DNA of 64,000 nucleotides from Candidatus Phycosocius bacilliformis (GCF_003112735.1 NZ_BFBR01000005.1:1-64000), one strand, 5' to 3'; shown: positions 27,975-37,692, counted from the stretch's first letter. Made by a program: numbers and translations. Notes: a model not told the origin generated them from the letters alone.

Positions 27975-29360
27975 ATGAGCACCCGTACCGAAACCGACAC
28001 ATTTGGCCCGATTGACGTAGCTGCCGATGCCTATTGGGGGGCACAAGCCGAACGCTCCCGCGGCAATTTCAAGATTGGCTGGGAAAAACAACCCTTGTCG
28101 ATCGTCAAGGCGTTGGGGATTGTCAAACTGGCTGCCGCGCGGGCCAATATGAAATTGGGCAAGATGGACACCGCCATGGGCGAGGTCATTATCAAGGCTG
28201 CCCAAGAAGTGATTGATGGAAAGCTCAACGACCACTTCCCTTTGGTGGTCTGGCAAACCGGGTCTGGTACCCAATCCAATATGAATGCCAATGAGGTGAT
28301 CTCGAACCGCGCCATTGAGATGCTGGGCGGGGAAATGGGCTCAAAAAAGCCGGTTCACCCCAATGATCATGTCAATATGAGCCAAAGCTCCAACGATACG
28401 TTCCCGACGGCCATGCATATTGCCTGTGCGCTGGAAGTCACCCACCATTTGTTGCCGGCGCTGACCCATCTGCACGGCGCCCTCGACGCCAAAGCCAAGG
28501 CCTGGGCGGACATTATCAAAATTGGCCGCACCCATACCCAGGATGCAACGCCAGTCACATTGGGCCAAGAGTTTTCAGGCTATGCCCAGCAGATCGCCAA
28601 TGGCATTGCCCGTATCAAGCAGACTTTGCCAGCCTTGATGGAGCTGGCCCAAGGCGGCACCGCTGTGGGCACGGGCCTGGCCTCGCCTGTGGGTTTTGCG
28701 CAAGCCGTCGCAGAAGAGATCGCGGCGATCACCGGCTTGGGCTTTACCTCCGCCCCCAATAAGTTCGAGGCCTTGGCCGCCCATGATGCCATGGTCTTCA
28801 CCCATGGGGCGATCACCACAGTGGCCATGAGCTGCTTTAAAATTGCCAATGATATCCGCTTCTTGGGCTCAGGCCCGCGGGCCGGTCTGGGCGAATTGGC
28901 CCTGCCAGAGAATGAGCCCGGCAGCTCTATCATGCCCGGCAAAGTGAACCCGACCCAATGCGAAGCCCTCACCCAGGTTTGCGCGCACATCTTGGGCAAT
29001 AATGCCGCCATCGCCTTTGCCGGAAGCCAAGGTCATTTCGAGCTCAATGTGTTCAACCCGATGATGGCCTATAATTTCCTGCAATCGGTGCAGCTTTTGG
29101 GCGATGCCGCTGTCAGCTTCACCGATAATTGCGTGGTGGGGATTGAGCCGCGCCTCGACAATATCGCCAAGGGCCTCGCCAATTCCTTGATGCTGGTGAC
29201 GCCTCTGAAGGAAAAATACGGCTATGATCTGGCCGCCAAAGTCGCCAAAACCGCCCATAAGAATGGCACGACCCTGCGCGAGGAAGCCATTGCCCTTGGG
29301 ATTAGCGGGGAAGATTTTGATGCCATCGTGCGCCCCGAACTGATGATTGCACCGGGGTGA
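27975..29360 (+). CDS. fumC: fumarate hydratase class II
   Basis: Iron-independent fumarase of the TCA cycle; 461 aa, a standard length. Signature [15 protein letters not shown], plus [14 protein letters not shown] and [19 protein letters not shown] 27975 ([11 protein letters not shown]) is preferred over the upstream in-frame ATG 27963, because AGGAA lies 5 nt before it. A strong terminator follows at once. Confidence 0.97.
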   Translation: MSTRTETDTFGPIDVAADAYWGAQAERSRGNFKIGWEKQPLSIVKALGIVKLAAARANMKLGKMDTAMGEVIIKAAQEVIDGKLNDHFPLVVWQTGSGTQSNMNANEVISNRAIEMLGGEMGSKKPVHPNDHVNMSQSSNDTFPTAMHIACALEVTHHLLPALTHLHGALDAKAKAWADIIKIGRTHTQDATPVTLGQEFSGYAQQIANGIARIKQTLPALMELAQGGTAVGTGLASPVGFAQAVAEEIAAITGLGFTSAPNKFEALAAHDAMVFTHGAITTVAMSCFKIANDIRFLGSGPRAGLGELALPENEPGSSIMPGKVNPTQCEALTQVCAHILGNNAAIAFAGSQGHFELNVFNPMMAYNFLQSVQLLGDAAVSFTDNCVVGIEPRLDNIAKGLANSLMLVTPLKEKYGYDLAAKVAKTAHKNGTTLREEAIALGISGEDFDAIVRPELMIAPG

Positions 29361-29369
29361 AGGGCAACA

Positions 29370-29408
29370 AAAAAGCCGGTTGGCGGCTTTTTTAAGCGTC
29401 CAACCGGC
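29370..29408 (+). terminator. terminator after fumC with alternative long stem
   Basis: AAAAGCCG / CGGCTTTTTT (29370-29393) is a standard intrinsic terminator 10 bp after the fumC stop. The segment AGCCGGTTGG (29373-29382) can instead pair perfectly with CCAACCGGCT (29400-29409), giving a competing 10-bp stem. Bases 29410-29529 show nothing further. Confidence 0.85.
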
Positions 29409-29529
29409 TCTTGATAATCGAGGGCAATCCACGCGTAGCTGGTACTTTTAAGAACCAAATTGGGCGTGCAAGTCTGTGATTGAGGATCTGTTTATCAGGA
29501 CATTTCAGCTCTGATAAACGTGCTCGATC

Positions 29530-29742
29530 CTAGTCTGCGAGTTGCAGATTATCAGCTGACATTTTGCCGCTTTTGCGGTCGGCAACCAAATCATAGCTGA
29601 GCTTTTGGCCATCGCGCAGATCGTGCAGGCCAGCGCGTTCAACGGCGCTGATGTGAACAAAGGCGTCTGGGCCGCCCTGGTCTGGTGCGATAAAGCCAAA
29701 ACCCTTTTGGCCATTGAACCATTTCACTGTTCCGGTAGTCAT
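29530..29742 (-). CDS. cold-shock domain protein
   Basis: 70-aa CspA-type OB-fold RNA chaperone. RNP1 is KGFGFIAPDQGG and RNP2 is DAFVHIS; it begins MTTGTVKWFNGQKG. I use ATG 29742 (canonical N terminus) rather than the longer frame to 29790. The ribosome binding site is weak, and the 5' leader contains a palindrome at 29769-29791, as may be expected of a structured csp leader. Which csp paralogue this is cannot be told. Confidence 0.95.
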   Translation of the reverse strand: MTTGTVKWFNGQKGFGFIAPDQGGPDAFVHISAVERAGLHDLRDGQKLSYDLVADRKSGKMSADNLQLAD

Positions 29743-30101
29743 GTCGTAAGTCCATTCATAGTGTAACAGGTGCCTGCAACATGCTGGCACCTCAGCGTCG
29801 GCGTTTCAGGAGATATTTTTGAGAGCAGCGCCGAGTGTTTCAGCGAACAGACAAGCATAGAACCGTCATCAGACATGACCCCTATGCGCCTTTATCCTAC
29901 AAGATGCAAGACAATTCGGCCCGCCCCGTTTGATCCAAGGCCTGATCCGCAAAATCTGCGGGGTGCCACATGGCCCATCACCCCCGCATGACTCGCCTAA
30001 GTGTCGACAATGACGTGCTTGTGATCCGACGGGCGGGGTTAAGGCACGCCTCAGCCCGTGATTGGGTTGCGCATGAGAGACCGATAAACTAGCTCTCATA
30101 T
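29743..30101. other. divergent intergenic region csp / Ca2+-H+ antiporter
   Basis: 359 bp with promoters for both flanking genes, presumably including the long csp leader. The only structure seen is the inverted repeat GGTGCC-t-GCA / TGC-t-GGCACC at 29769-29791, 27 bp upstream of the csp start; it could be an mRNA leader hairpin or an operator. Confidence 0.4.
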
Positions 30102-31208
30102 ATGCCCAATGCCATCAAGACATTACCGTCCTGGACGCTGGCTGCCCCCTTGGCCGGGATCATGGCCAGTGTGGCAAGCCTGTTTCTGGCAGATGCCAAG
30201 GGGTTGGGTCTGGCCGCAGCGGGTGTTCTGGCCTTGGTCCTGTTTGGCGCGGTGCTGGCAGCGGTTCACCATGCAGAAGTGGTTGCCCATCGGGTTGGCG
30301 AGCCCTTTGGTACGTTTCTGTTTGCGGTGGCGGTGACGGTTATCGAAGTCGGCCTGATTGTCTCCATCATGCTGGCCGGTGGGCCGGGTGCAGATGCCTT
30401 GGTGCGTGATACGGTGATGGCCGCCATCATGATCATCCTCAATGGCGTTGTTGGCCTATGTCTGTTGCTGGGCGGCATCCGCCATGGCGAGCAAACCTAT
30501 GTGCAAACCGGGGTTTCAACCGCACTGGCCACTTTGGCGGCCTTGTCGGTCATGGTGCTCATCCTGCCCAACCATGTCACCAGCCTGCCCGGCCCCTATT
30601 ACACCCAGACCCAATTAGCCTTTGTCGGGATTGTGTCCTTTGTGCTCTATGCCACCTTTATTTTGGTGCAGACCGTCCGCCATCGTGACTATTTTCTGCC
30701 CGAGGAAGAGGTAACCCGCGCCGATGAAGCCAATCATGCGCCACCACCATCCCCCCGTCAGACTGTCGTCAGTGGGCTCTTGCTGATCGCCTCCCTCTGC
30801 AGTGTGGTTTGGCTCGCCAAGACTTTGGCACCTACGCTTGAGACATTGGTTGTCGATGCCGGGGCACCCAAGTCGATTGTCGGGGTTGTGATTGCAGGGC
30901 TTGTGCTGTTGCCTGAAGGACTGGCTGCCGTGCGCGCGGCGCGTGCCAATCGCTTGCAGAATAGCCTCAATCTGGCACTGGGCTCGGCGCTGGCCACCAT
31001 CGGCTTGACCATTCCGGTCGTGGCGGCCCTCGCCCTTGTTTTTGACTGGCAGCTGATCCTTGGGGTCAGTCCATCCAACACAGTGCTGATCCTGCTCACC
31101 TTGCTCGTGGCCACGCTGTCACTGTCCACAGGCCGCACCACGGTCATGCAGGGCGCGATCCACCTTGTGCTCTTTGCCGTCTTCTTATTCCTTTTAAGCG
31201 TGCCCTAG
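30102..31208 (+). CDS. ChaA-type calcium/proton antiporter
   Basis: 368-aa inner-membrane cation exchanger with ~11 helices. The two CaCA-family alpha-repeats are visible: GEPFGTFLFAVAVTVIEVGLI (66-86) with the acidic E in TVIEV, and the C-terminal repeat LLPEGLAAVRAARANRLQNS. Acts in Ca2+ (or Na+, K+) efflux in exchange for protons. ATG at 30102 is the first in frame. Its 3' end overlaps the convergent DUF885 gene by 65 bp. Confidence 0.88.
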   Translation: MPNAIKTLPSWTLAAPLAGIMASVASLFLADAKGLGLAAAGVLALVLFGAVLAAVHHAEVVAHRVGEPFGTFLFAVAVTVIEVGLIVSIMLAGGPGADALVRDTVMAAIMIILNGVVGLCLLLGGIRHGEQTYVQTGVSTALATLAALSVMVLILPNHVTSLPGPYYTQTQLAFVGIVSFVLYATFILVQTVRHRDYFLPEEEVTRADEANHAPPPSPRQTVVSGLLLIASLCSVVWLAKTLAPTLETLVVDAGAPKSIVGVVIAGLVLLPEGLAAVRAARANRLQNSLNLALGSALATIGLTIPVVAALALVFDWQLILGVSPSNTVLILLTLLVATLSLSTGRTTVMQGAIHLVLFAVFLFLLSVP

Positions 31209-33009
31209 AAGACCAAGCCAATACCCACGCCTCGACCAATTCTTTGAGCACGTCGAGCGGCACAAAGCCGCTGCCCAAAACGATGTCGTGGAAGGTTTTG
31301 ATGTCGAAACGGGCACCCAATCGGCGTTGAGCTGCCGCGCGCAGACGCAGGATTTCCATTTGGCCGATCAGATAGGCCGTGGCTTGGCCCGGCATGACGA
31401 TATAGCGGTTGATGTCGCGCGTGGCGCTTTCAAGATCACCGGGTTGATTGGCCAGAATATAGCCAATCGCCTGTTCCTTCGGCCACCGCTTGGCGTGCAG
31501 GCCTGTATCCACCACAAGACGGATTGCCCGGCGCAATTCGAGAACCTGGCGACCAAAATCCGAGTAAGGGTCCTGATAAAAGCCCATATCCTTGCCCAAA
31601 TGTTCCGCATAAAGGCCCCAGCCTTCCGAATAAGCGGTAAAGCGGGCAAACTTGCGAAAGCGCGGCAGGCCCGTCAGTTCCTGGGCGATGGCAATCTGCA
31701 TATGATGGCCGGGCAAACCCTCATGATAGGCCAAGGCCTCCATCTGATAAGTCGGAATCGCCTTCACATTGAACGTGTTGACGTAATAATAGCCCGGCCG
31801 CTTGCCATCTGCGGATGGCCGGGAATAGAAGGCCAGTCCCGCCGAGGCCTCTCGGAAAGGTTCCACCGCGCGCACCTGCAAGGCTGCTTTGGGCATCAGA
31901 TTGAAGGCCGTCGGCAAGCGTTGGCGCATCGCATCAATCACCGCAGTGGCTTGGGCGACATAGCTCGCCTTGCCCTCGGGCGTATCAGCAACAAAAAAGC
32001 GGGGATCGGTTTCCATCATATCAAAGAAGGCTTCGCGCGTGCCGGTGAAGCCGGTCTTCTTCATAATGGCTTCCATCTCGCCATGGATGCGGGCGACCGC
32101 ATCCAGACCCAATTGGTGGATTTCATGCGCACTCAGATTGGTCGTGGTCTGGCTGGCCAGACGTTCGGCATAATAAGCTTCCCCATCAGGAAGCGCCCAG
32201 ACACCGTCGGTCGTGCGGGCGCTGGCCTGCTGGCGGCTCATCTCGGTGATAATCGCCTCATAGGCCGGCTTGACCTTTGCCAAGAGGGCCTTCTTGGCCT
32301 GATCTTTCAAGCGGGCTTTGGTCGGACCATCCAATGTGGTGCGGTCAATCTTGGTCTGGATGTCATTCCACAAAACAGAGGCCTGACCGCCGTCGGCGAA
32401 AGGCGCACCAGCCAATAAATTGCGACAATCGCTGATGACGAAATCATAGATATGGCGCGGCGGCGTGATGCCACGACCGGCCGCAGCATAAGAGCGCTCC
32501 AGCAATTCAGCGACTTTTTCTGGTAGTGTCTCGAGGCGCGAAATATAGGCCTCTGCATCCTCAAGACTGTTGACGCTGTGATTATTGGCCAAAAAGGTCG
32601 GGATGGCGGATTGGGCTCCGTTCATTTGGTCGAACAGATAGCCATGGTTGCGAAACGGCACATGGGCTTGGGCTTGACGTGTCAATTTGTCGAACAGGCG
32701 CACACTTAAGCGATCGGTTTCACCAAGGCGGGACCCCCTCACCAAACGCGCAATCTCCTCATTGGCCCTGACTTGAAGTGCCAAGCCATCGGCCTCAAAG
32801 GCTTCTGTTTCATCCGTCCAGCGATCTTGTCCGCGCTTGTCGCCCAAGGTGGTGGCAAACTCTGGGTTACGCAGGACTTGGGTTTCAAAATAGGCTTCAA
32901 ACCGCGCATTCAACTGAGCTGAGACATCAGCAGCCCACGCCGGATCGGACAACCCCGCCAATCCCAGCGTGGCAGTGGAGGTGGCAAGCATCTGGCGGCG
33001 GTTGAGCAT
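31144..33009 (-). CDS. exported DUF885 peptidase-like protein
   Basis: 621 aa from ATG 33009. The N terminus has RRQMLATSTATLGLAG, a twin-arginine-like signal, ending WAA-D. The DUF885 signature YHEGLPGHHMQIA (zinc-metallopeptidase-like HExxxHH) is present, with YSEGWGLYAEHLG downstream. Family members are probable periplasmic peptidases. It is the last gene of a compact minus-strand group after the M28 peptidase and rluD (18-bp gap). The 3' end runs 65 bp into the antiporter gene with a basic tail (GIRRRQRAQGG) that may be a late extension. Confidence 0.88.
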   Translation of the reverse strand: MLNRRQMLATSTATLGLAGLSDPAWAADVSAQLNARFEAYFETQVLRNPEFATTLGDKRGQDRWTDETEAFEADGLALQVRANEEIARLVRGSRLGETDRLSVRLFDKLTRQAQAHVPFRNHGYLFDQMNGAQSAIPTFLANNHSVNSLEDAEAYISRLETLPEKVAELLERSYAAAGRGITPPRHIYDFVISDCRNLLAGAPFADGGQASVLWNDIQTKIDRTTLDGPTKARLKDQAKKALLAKVKPAYEAIITEMSRQQASARTTDGVWALPDGEAYYAERLASQTTTNLSAHEIHQLGLDAVARIHGEMEAIMKKTGFTGTREAFFDMMETDPRFFVADTPEGKASYVAQATAVIDAMRQRLPTAFNLMPKAALQVRAVEPFREASAGLAFYSRPSADGKRPGYYYVNTFNVKAIPTYQMEALAYHEGLPGHHMQIAIAQELTGLPRFRKFARFTAYSEGWGLYAEHLGKDMGFYQDPYSDFGRQVLELRRAIRLVVDTGLHAKRWPKEQAIGYILANQPGDLESATRDINRYIVMPGQATAYLIGQMEILRLRAAAQRRLGARFDIKTFHDIVLGSGFVPLDVLKELVEAWVLAWSSRARLKGIRRRQRAQGGSRPA

Positions 33010-33027
33010 TATGGGCCTTTCCAAGTT

Positions 33028-34083
33028 TTAAAGCGCTTTCAAAGCAGCTTGCAGGATTTTGAGGTCTTCGGGAAGCTCGCTTTGAAAGGCGAGCCGTTCA
33101 CTGGTTGCAGGGTGGGTAAAGGCAAGGGTTTCAGCATGCAAGGCTTGGCGGGTCAGGCGGGCAGTCTCAGGCAGAGCGGCCTGCAAGGCGCGCGCTGGAC
33201 GGGTGTCACCATAGACCCGGTCTCCGATCAAGGGCATGCCGATATGGGCCATATGGACCCGGATCTGATGGGTGCGGCCTGTCTCCAGCACACAGGCGAT
33301 TTCGCTGGCCACCGCCCCCGCTTGGCCTTGGAACCCGATACCATAGCGGTTGATCGTTTCGTAATTGGTCATCGCAGGCTTGCCCGCGTGGGAAGTATCG
33401 GCCACCACCGCCATACGCTTGCGGTCGCGTGGGTCACGCGCCAAGCGCGCCTCAACCCGTCCGGACTTGGGCCACGGGCTTTTGGGTTGACCGACGCCAA
33501 AGGCCCGATAGCGCCGCGAGATGGTGCGATCCTGAAATTGTCGCCCCAATGAGGCCAGCGCAAACTCGCTTTTGCACACCACCATCACCCCGGACGTATC
33601 CATATCCAGCCGGTGGACAATGCCAGGCCGACCTGTCGCCCCCACCACTTTTAAACTCTCCCCGGCGTGCCACAGCACCGCATTGACCAATGTCCCGGTC
33701 CAGTTTCCCGGCGCGGGATGTACCGACAGGCCTGCAGGCTTATCCACCACCAAAACATGGGCGTCTTCATAGAGGATGGACAGCGGGATGTTTTCAGGCT
33801 GGGGTTCAGCGGGTTCTGGCGGCGGGATCTCAAGGCGATAGCGCACCCCGGCCCGCACTTTGGCCGCAGGATTAAGCTCCTTCTCTCCATTGCGAAAGAC
33901 TCGCGCGGCTTCGATCAGATGCTTGATGCGCGAGCGTGATAGGGCCGGAAAATGTTCTGCCAGAAACTTATCGAGCCGCTCACCAGCAGCATCGGGCGGG
34001 GCAATGACCTCTTGCAAGTCCGGTCCGATCGCCTCACCCAGAGCCGGATCGCCCTCGAAGGCACCAAAGTCATCCTCTTCCAT
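33028..34083 (-). CDS. rluD: RluA/RluD-family 23S rRNA pseudouridine synthase
   Basis: 351 aa. N-terminal S4 RNA-binding domain (ERLDKFLAEHFPALSRSRIKHLI), then the pseudouridine synthase core with HRLDMDTSGVMVV, which contains the catalytic Asp, and GRTHQIRVHMAHIGMPLIGD. This is the RluD branch (23S U1911/1915/1917 in E. coli), though assignment within RluA-type enzymes is by similarity only. It begins 8 bp after the M28 peptidase stop and is likely cotranscribed with it. Confidence 0.92.
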   Translation of the reverse strand: MEEDDFGAFEGDPALGEAIGPDLQEVIAPPDAAGERLDKFLAEHFPALSRSRIKHLIEAARVFRNGEKELNPAAKVRAGVRYRLEIPPPEPAEPQPENIPLSILYEDAHVLVVDKPAGLSVHPAPGNWTGTLVNAVLWHAGESLKVVGATGRPGIVHRLDMDTSGVMVVCKSEFALASLGRQFQDRTISRRYRAFGVGQPKSPWPKSGRVEARLARDPRDRKRMAVVADTSHAGKPAMTNYETINRYGIGFQGQAGAVASEIACVLETGRTHQIRVHMAHIGMPLIGDRVYGDTRPARALQAALPETARLTRQALHAETLAFTHPATSERLAFQSELPEDLKILQAALKAL

Positions 34084-34091
34084 CGGCTGGC

Positions 34092-35468
34092 TTATTGGGC
34101 GCGAAAGTCAAGCGTGGTCCAAGCGCCGAACCACGCCACAAGCGCATAGACCGCCACATTCTGACGCACAGACTCCACATCCACCTTCTCAAGAATGTCA
34201 TCGGGTGTGTGGTGGATGGAGAAATATTTGCTGGCATCTTGCTGCAAATCCATCACCGGGACACCCAAGGGCCGCAGGGCGGAGATATCAGATTGGCCAC
34301 GCGCATTGTCGCCCCTGCGGGCCACGCCCAAGGGCTGAAGCGCTGTTGCAATTGCGGCCTTTGCGGTCTCTGTGGCCGCACCAAAACCAAAGTCGACTTG
34401 ATAAATCCGGCCATCACCGGAATCAGATTCAGCAGCCAGCACATAGGAGGCGGCCTTGTCTTTCATGGCATTGGCATGGGCGGCAGCCCCAATCAGGCCG
34501 ACTTCTTCTGCCCCGAAATAAATGATGCGGATGGAACGTTTCGGCGGGCCTGCCACATCGGCAACCAAACGGGCCGCAGCCGTCACAATGCCGCAGCCAA
34601 CACCATCATCCAAGGCCCCAGTACCCAAATCCCAGGAGTCCAAATGGCAAGCCAGCACGACATAGTCATCAGGCCGCTCTGTGCCGCGCATTTCGGCAAT
34701 CACATTGCCGGATTGGGCCGCAGGCTGCACTTTGGTTTCGACCTCCATCCGCACACGGGTTGGCCCCTTGGCCAATACCCGGCCCAATTGATTGGCATCG
34801 GCATTGGCCAGAATCAAAACGGGCAAAACCCCCTGTTGACCGCGCGCGCCTTGGCCGACATGGACTTCCCGCTCGGAGGTTCCCGCAGATCGGATCAGAC
34901 AGCCAATGGCACCACGCTCTGCTGCCACAGCCGAACATTCACGCCGCTTAACCACGGCCGTGCCATAGCCGCTGCCATCCTTGGTCACCGGCATTATGTC
35001 ATCAACAAAGGCGATCTTGCCATAAAGAGAGCCTGGTGCTGCGGCGCGAAGTGCGGCCATATCGGCAAAGCGCACCACCTCGCCTTCCAGCCCACCAGCA
35101 GGCGTGGAGGGTGATCCGCCGGTGGCATGCACTTCCAAGCGCTGGGCATGGGGGCCGACAATCGCGGCACTTTCATGAACCCGTTCCCAAGCCGTTAGCG
35201 GGAAGGTCTCGATCCGGGCGTTGCTAAAGCCCTCCTGCGTCAGCCGGGCCACCGCCCAATCGCGCGCACGGGCTTCAGCTTGCGTGCCGGCCAGACGTGG
35301 GCCGATGTCGGTGGTCAAATCGCGGGTGAAAGCATAGGCGCGATCATCTTTCAGCGCCGCCTCAATAATGGCTTTGACCGGGGGGTTGGGCTGGACGTTT
35401 TGTGCCAATGCCATCCCGGGAAGGATCCAAGCCAAAGCAATCAATCCCGCTGCAGTCACTTTCATCAT
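34092..35468 (-). CDS. exported M28-family zinc aminopeptidase
   Basis: 458 aa from ATG 35468 (GGGG 6 nt upstream). Signal peptide MMKVTAAGLIALAWILPG ... ALAQ. A PA-domain insertion (~115-260) splits the peptidase fold. Metal-ligand motifs: CHLDSWDLGTGALDDGVG (His and bridging Asp), FGAEEVGLIG (general-base and ligand Glu), ESDSGDG and a late HHTPDD (His). All co-catalytic zinc ligands seem present, so it is predicted active in the periplasm. Confidence 0.92.
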   Translation of the reverse strand: MMKVTAAGLIALAWILPGMALAQNVQPNPPVKAIIEAALKDDRAYAFTRDLTTDIGPRLAGTQAEARARDWAVARLTQEGFSNARIETFPLTAWERVHESAAIVGPHAQRLEVHATGGSPSTPAGGLEGEVVRFADMAALRAAAPGSLYGKIAFVDDIMPVTKDGSGYGTAVVKRRECSAVAAERGAIGCLIRSAGTSEREVHVGQGARGQQGVLPVLILANADANQLGRVLAKGPTRVRMEVETKVQPAAQSGNVIAEMRGTERPDDYVVLACHLDSWDLGTGALDDGVGCGIVTAAARLVADVAGPPKRSIRIIYFGAEEVGLIGAAAHANAMKDKAASYVLAAESDSGDGRIYQVDFGFGAATETAKAAIATALQPLGVARRGDNARGQSDISALRPLGVPVMDLQQDASKYFSIHHTPDDILEKVDVESVRQNVAVYALVAWFGAWTTLDFRAQ

Positions 35469-35568
35469 CAAACACCCCTTTACGCCGACCTTCGCCGACA
35501 ATGCTAGTCGGGACCGGCATCGGGAAGCAAGCGAATTTGGCCTGATGTTTCAGGTCTGAACAGCCCAA

Positions 35569-35988
35569 TCAGAGCGCGCGTTCAAGCTTGGCGAGTTCAA
35601 CTTCAGCCCGCAGCTCAACATCATCCAGAAGCGCATTCAGGGCCGGATCATCCACCGCGTCGCGATGCTCACGCAAGGATTGTGACAGACGGGCGACTTG
35701 TTCGCGGCTGACCCCCTCACCCAAAATGGCTAAGCGGATTCCCTCCAATTGGTCGAGCAAATTGGTGGAGCGCCTTGTTGCGCGCTTGCGTCGCTCGGCA
35801 ATGTCGTCTTCGCCCTGTAACGCCAGCAAAGCACCGACAGTGGCAATCGAGCTTGCCGCCACAGGTCGATTGACCTGGGCCGGCCCCCCTTCGATCTGGC
35901 CGGGCAACGCAAAACCGGGCGCAGCCCCGCCGCCTGCGCGCCGGACGCCTGAAAGATTTGACGTGGCAGAGGGGCCATTAACTTTCAT
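35569..35988 (-). CDS. fliX: flagellar assembly regulator FliX
   Basis: FliX is an alphaproteobacterial flagellar regulator that in Caulobacter couples basal-body assembly to activity of the sigma54 activator FlbD. The 139-aa product has the conserved C-terminal half (TNLLDQLEGIRLAILGEGVSREQVARLSQSLR ... LRAEVELAKLERAL) and a Gly/Pro-rich N terminus. Divergent from flgI as in Caulobacter, with a CtrA box 25 bp upstream of its start, consistent with early (class II) control. Confidence 0.92.
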   Translation of the reverse strand: MKVNGPSATSNLSGVRRAGGGAAPGFALPGQIEGGPAQVNRPVAASSIATVGALLALQGEDDIAERRKRATRRSTNLLDQLEGIRLAILGEGVSREQVARLSQSLREHRDAVDDPALNALLDDVELRAEVELAKLERAL

Positions 35989-36012
35989 AATCTGAGTGAT
36001 GCGATGCGCCGG

Positions 36013-36028
36013 TTAAGGCCTGATTAAC
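36013..36028 (-). promoter_or_regulatory. CtrA binding box upstream of fliX
   Basis: TTAA-GGCCTGA-TTAAC is an exact match to the CtrA full-site consensus TTAA-N7-TTAAC, between fliX and flgI and nearest to fliX. It predicts cell-cycle control of flagellar gene expression by CtrA. Confidence 0.8.
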
Positions 36029-36161
36029 AGATGATCACCGAGGGCCCATCAGAGGGCAGAAACTACCAGGACTGGGCAGACTTTGCCGGGGGCATGGCAA
36101 ATCGAAAACCATCTATCCCATTTAAATTATTATTTTTAAACATCTTTTATTGTGAAGCCTG

Positions 36162-36177
36162 CGGCATGAATTTCGCA
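36162..36177 (+). promoter_or_regulatory. possible sigma54 (-24/-12) promoter of flgI
   Basis: CGGCATGAATTTCGCA has GG and GC with the required 10-nt spacing (36163-36164 and 36175-36176) and matches the GGCAYG half well. Predicted start of transcription at ~36188 leaves almost no leader before ATG 36190 or 36199, so translation would be nearly leaderless, which weakens the call. Confidence 0.35.
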
Positions 36178-36189
36178 TGACCTTTTGCG

Positions 36190-37329
36190 ATGACTTACAT
36201 GACCCAGCCCGTATTCCGTCTTGTCGCCAGCCTCTGTCTGTGGGTCGGCCTTGGCCTCAGCATGACCCTGCCAAGCCAAAGCCTCGCCCAATCACGCATC
36301 AAAGATTTGGTGCAAATCGAAGGTGTGCGCGACAACCAGCTCATTGGCTATGGCATTGTTGTCGGCCTTGCCGGAACAGGCGACGGGCTGCGCAATTCCC
36401 CATTCACACGCCAGAGCTTGGAAGCCATGCTTGAGCGCATGGGCGTCAACACGCGCGACCAGAATCTGCAGACCAAGAATGTCGCCGCCGTTATGGTGAC
36501 CGCCAGCCTGCCACCATTTGCCACGCAGGGGACACGGCTTGATGTGTCGGTTTCAGCTTTTGGCGATGCCAAAAGCCTGGAAGGCGGCACTTTGCTGGTG
36601 ACGCCTTTGATGGGGGCGGATGGTCAGGTCTATGCGGTGGCTCAAGGCCAGCTGACGGTGGGCGGTTTCACCGCCACGGGCAATTCAGGCACCAGTGTCA
36701 GCCGGGGTGTCAGCACCAATGGCCGCATTGCCAATGGCGCATTGATTGAGCGCGAGTTGCGCTTTGATCTGGCCGGCCAGACTGAATTGCGTCTGGCCCT
36801 GCGCAATCCAGATTTCACCACAGCCCGCCGCATTGCCAATGCCATCAACACCAATCTGGGCGTCGCCGCAGCCGCGGTTGAGAACCCCTCCACGGTCGTG
36901 CTGTCGCGACCCATCGGTTATCCCGGCGATATGGTTGGCCTGATCAGCCGGGTTGAACGCCTGACCGTGACGCCTGACTTGATTGCCAAAATCATTGTGG
37001 ATGAAGCGTCGGGCATTGTGGTCATGGGCGACAATGTGCGTGTATCCACCGTTGCTGTCGCGCAAGGTAATCTCACCGTTTCAGTCCAGGAAACCCCGCT
37101 GGTGAGCCAGCCCAATGCCTTGAGCGATGGGCAAACAACCGTTGTCCCGCGCTCGGACGTCTCAGTGGAAGAAGATAAGGGCGATCTCACCATGATCCGC
37201 GGCGGCGTGCCGCTGCGCGACTTGGTAGAGGGCCTCAATTCTTTGGGGGTCAATCCGCGTGACCTCATTCAAATTCTCCAGGCGCTGAAAGCGTCTGGTG
37301 CCCTGCAAGCCGACATTGAAGTGATGTAG
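36190..37329 (+). CDS. flgI: flagellar P-ring protein FlgI
   Basis: Periplasmic subunit of the P ring around the flagellar rod. 379 aa, standard length; Sec signal peptide (~1-35, ending SLAQ-S), then IKDLVQIEGVRDNQLIGYGIVVGLAGTGD and GGTLLVTPLMGADGQVYAVAQG. Start is ATG 36190 or 36199 (MTQPVF); neither has a clear ribosome binding site. First gene of the flgI-cheL-flbY operon; cheL follows 12 bp later. Confidence 0.97.
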   Translation: MTYMTQPVFRLVASLCLWVGLGLSMTLPSQSLAQSRIKDLVQIEGVRDNQLIGYGIVVGLAGTGDGLRNSPFTRQSLEAMLERMGVNTRDQNLQTKNVAAVMVTASLPPFATQGTRLDVSVSAFGDAKSLEGGTLLVTPLMGADGQVYAVAQGQLTVGGFTATGNSGTSVSRGVSTNGRIANGALIERELRFDLAGQTELRLALRNPDFTTARRIANAINTNLGVAAAAVENPSTVVLSRPIGYPGDMVGLISRVERLTVTPDLIAKIIVDEASGIVVMGDNVRVSTVAVAQGNLTVSVQETPLVSQPNALSDGQTTVVPRSDVSVEEDKGDLTMIRGGVPLRDLVEGLNSLGVNPRDLIQILQALKASGALQADIEVM

Positions 37330-37341
37330 GAGGCCTGAGCC

Positions 37342-37689
37342 ATGGATAGACTGACACCCACTTTATCCCTGCCCCCCGTACAGACACAGTCTGCCTCGGT
37401 TGAGGTGTTGGGCGCGCGCGTCCGCAGCTTGAAAAGCAATGACGAGATGGACCGCACCGCGCGCGAATTTGAACGCATGGCGCTCGCCCAGATGTTATCG
37501 CTGATGGAAACTGACACTGACATGTCGGATTCAATGTTTGGCGGCGGGGCGGCAGAACGGGCCTTCAAACCGTTCCTGACCGAAGAATATGCCCGCGGCT
37601 TTAGCGAACAGGGCGGCATTGGCATCGCCCAAGCTGTCAAGCGCGAGATGTTGAAACTGCAAGAATTCGCCCAGTCCCAAGGAGGATAA
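37342..37689 (+). CDS. cheL: rod-binding protein CheL (FlgJ N-terminal type)
   Basis: 115-aa homologue of the FlgJ N-terminal rod-scaffold domain without the muramidase domain, as in Caulobacter CheL. Features: REFERMALAQMLSLMETDTDMSDSMFGGGAAERAFKPFLTEEYARGF, the conserved FGGGxAExxF core. It helps cap rod assembly in the periplasm. AGGAGG precedes the ATG. Operon member, 3 bp before flbY. Confidence 0.9.
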   Translation: MDRLTPTLSLPPVQTQSASVEVLGARVRSLKSNDEMDRTAREFERMALAQMLSLMETDTDMSDSMFGGGAAERAFKPFLTEEYARGFSEQGGIGIAQAVKREMLKLQEFAQSQGG

Positions 37690-37692
37690 TCC

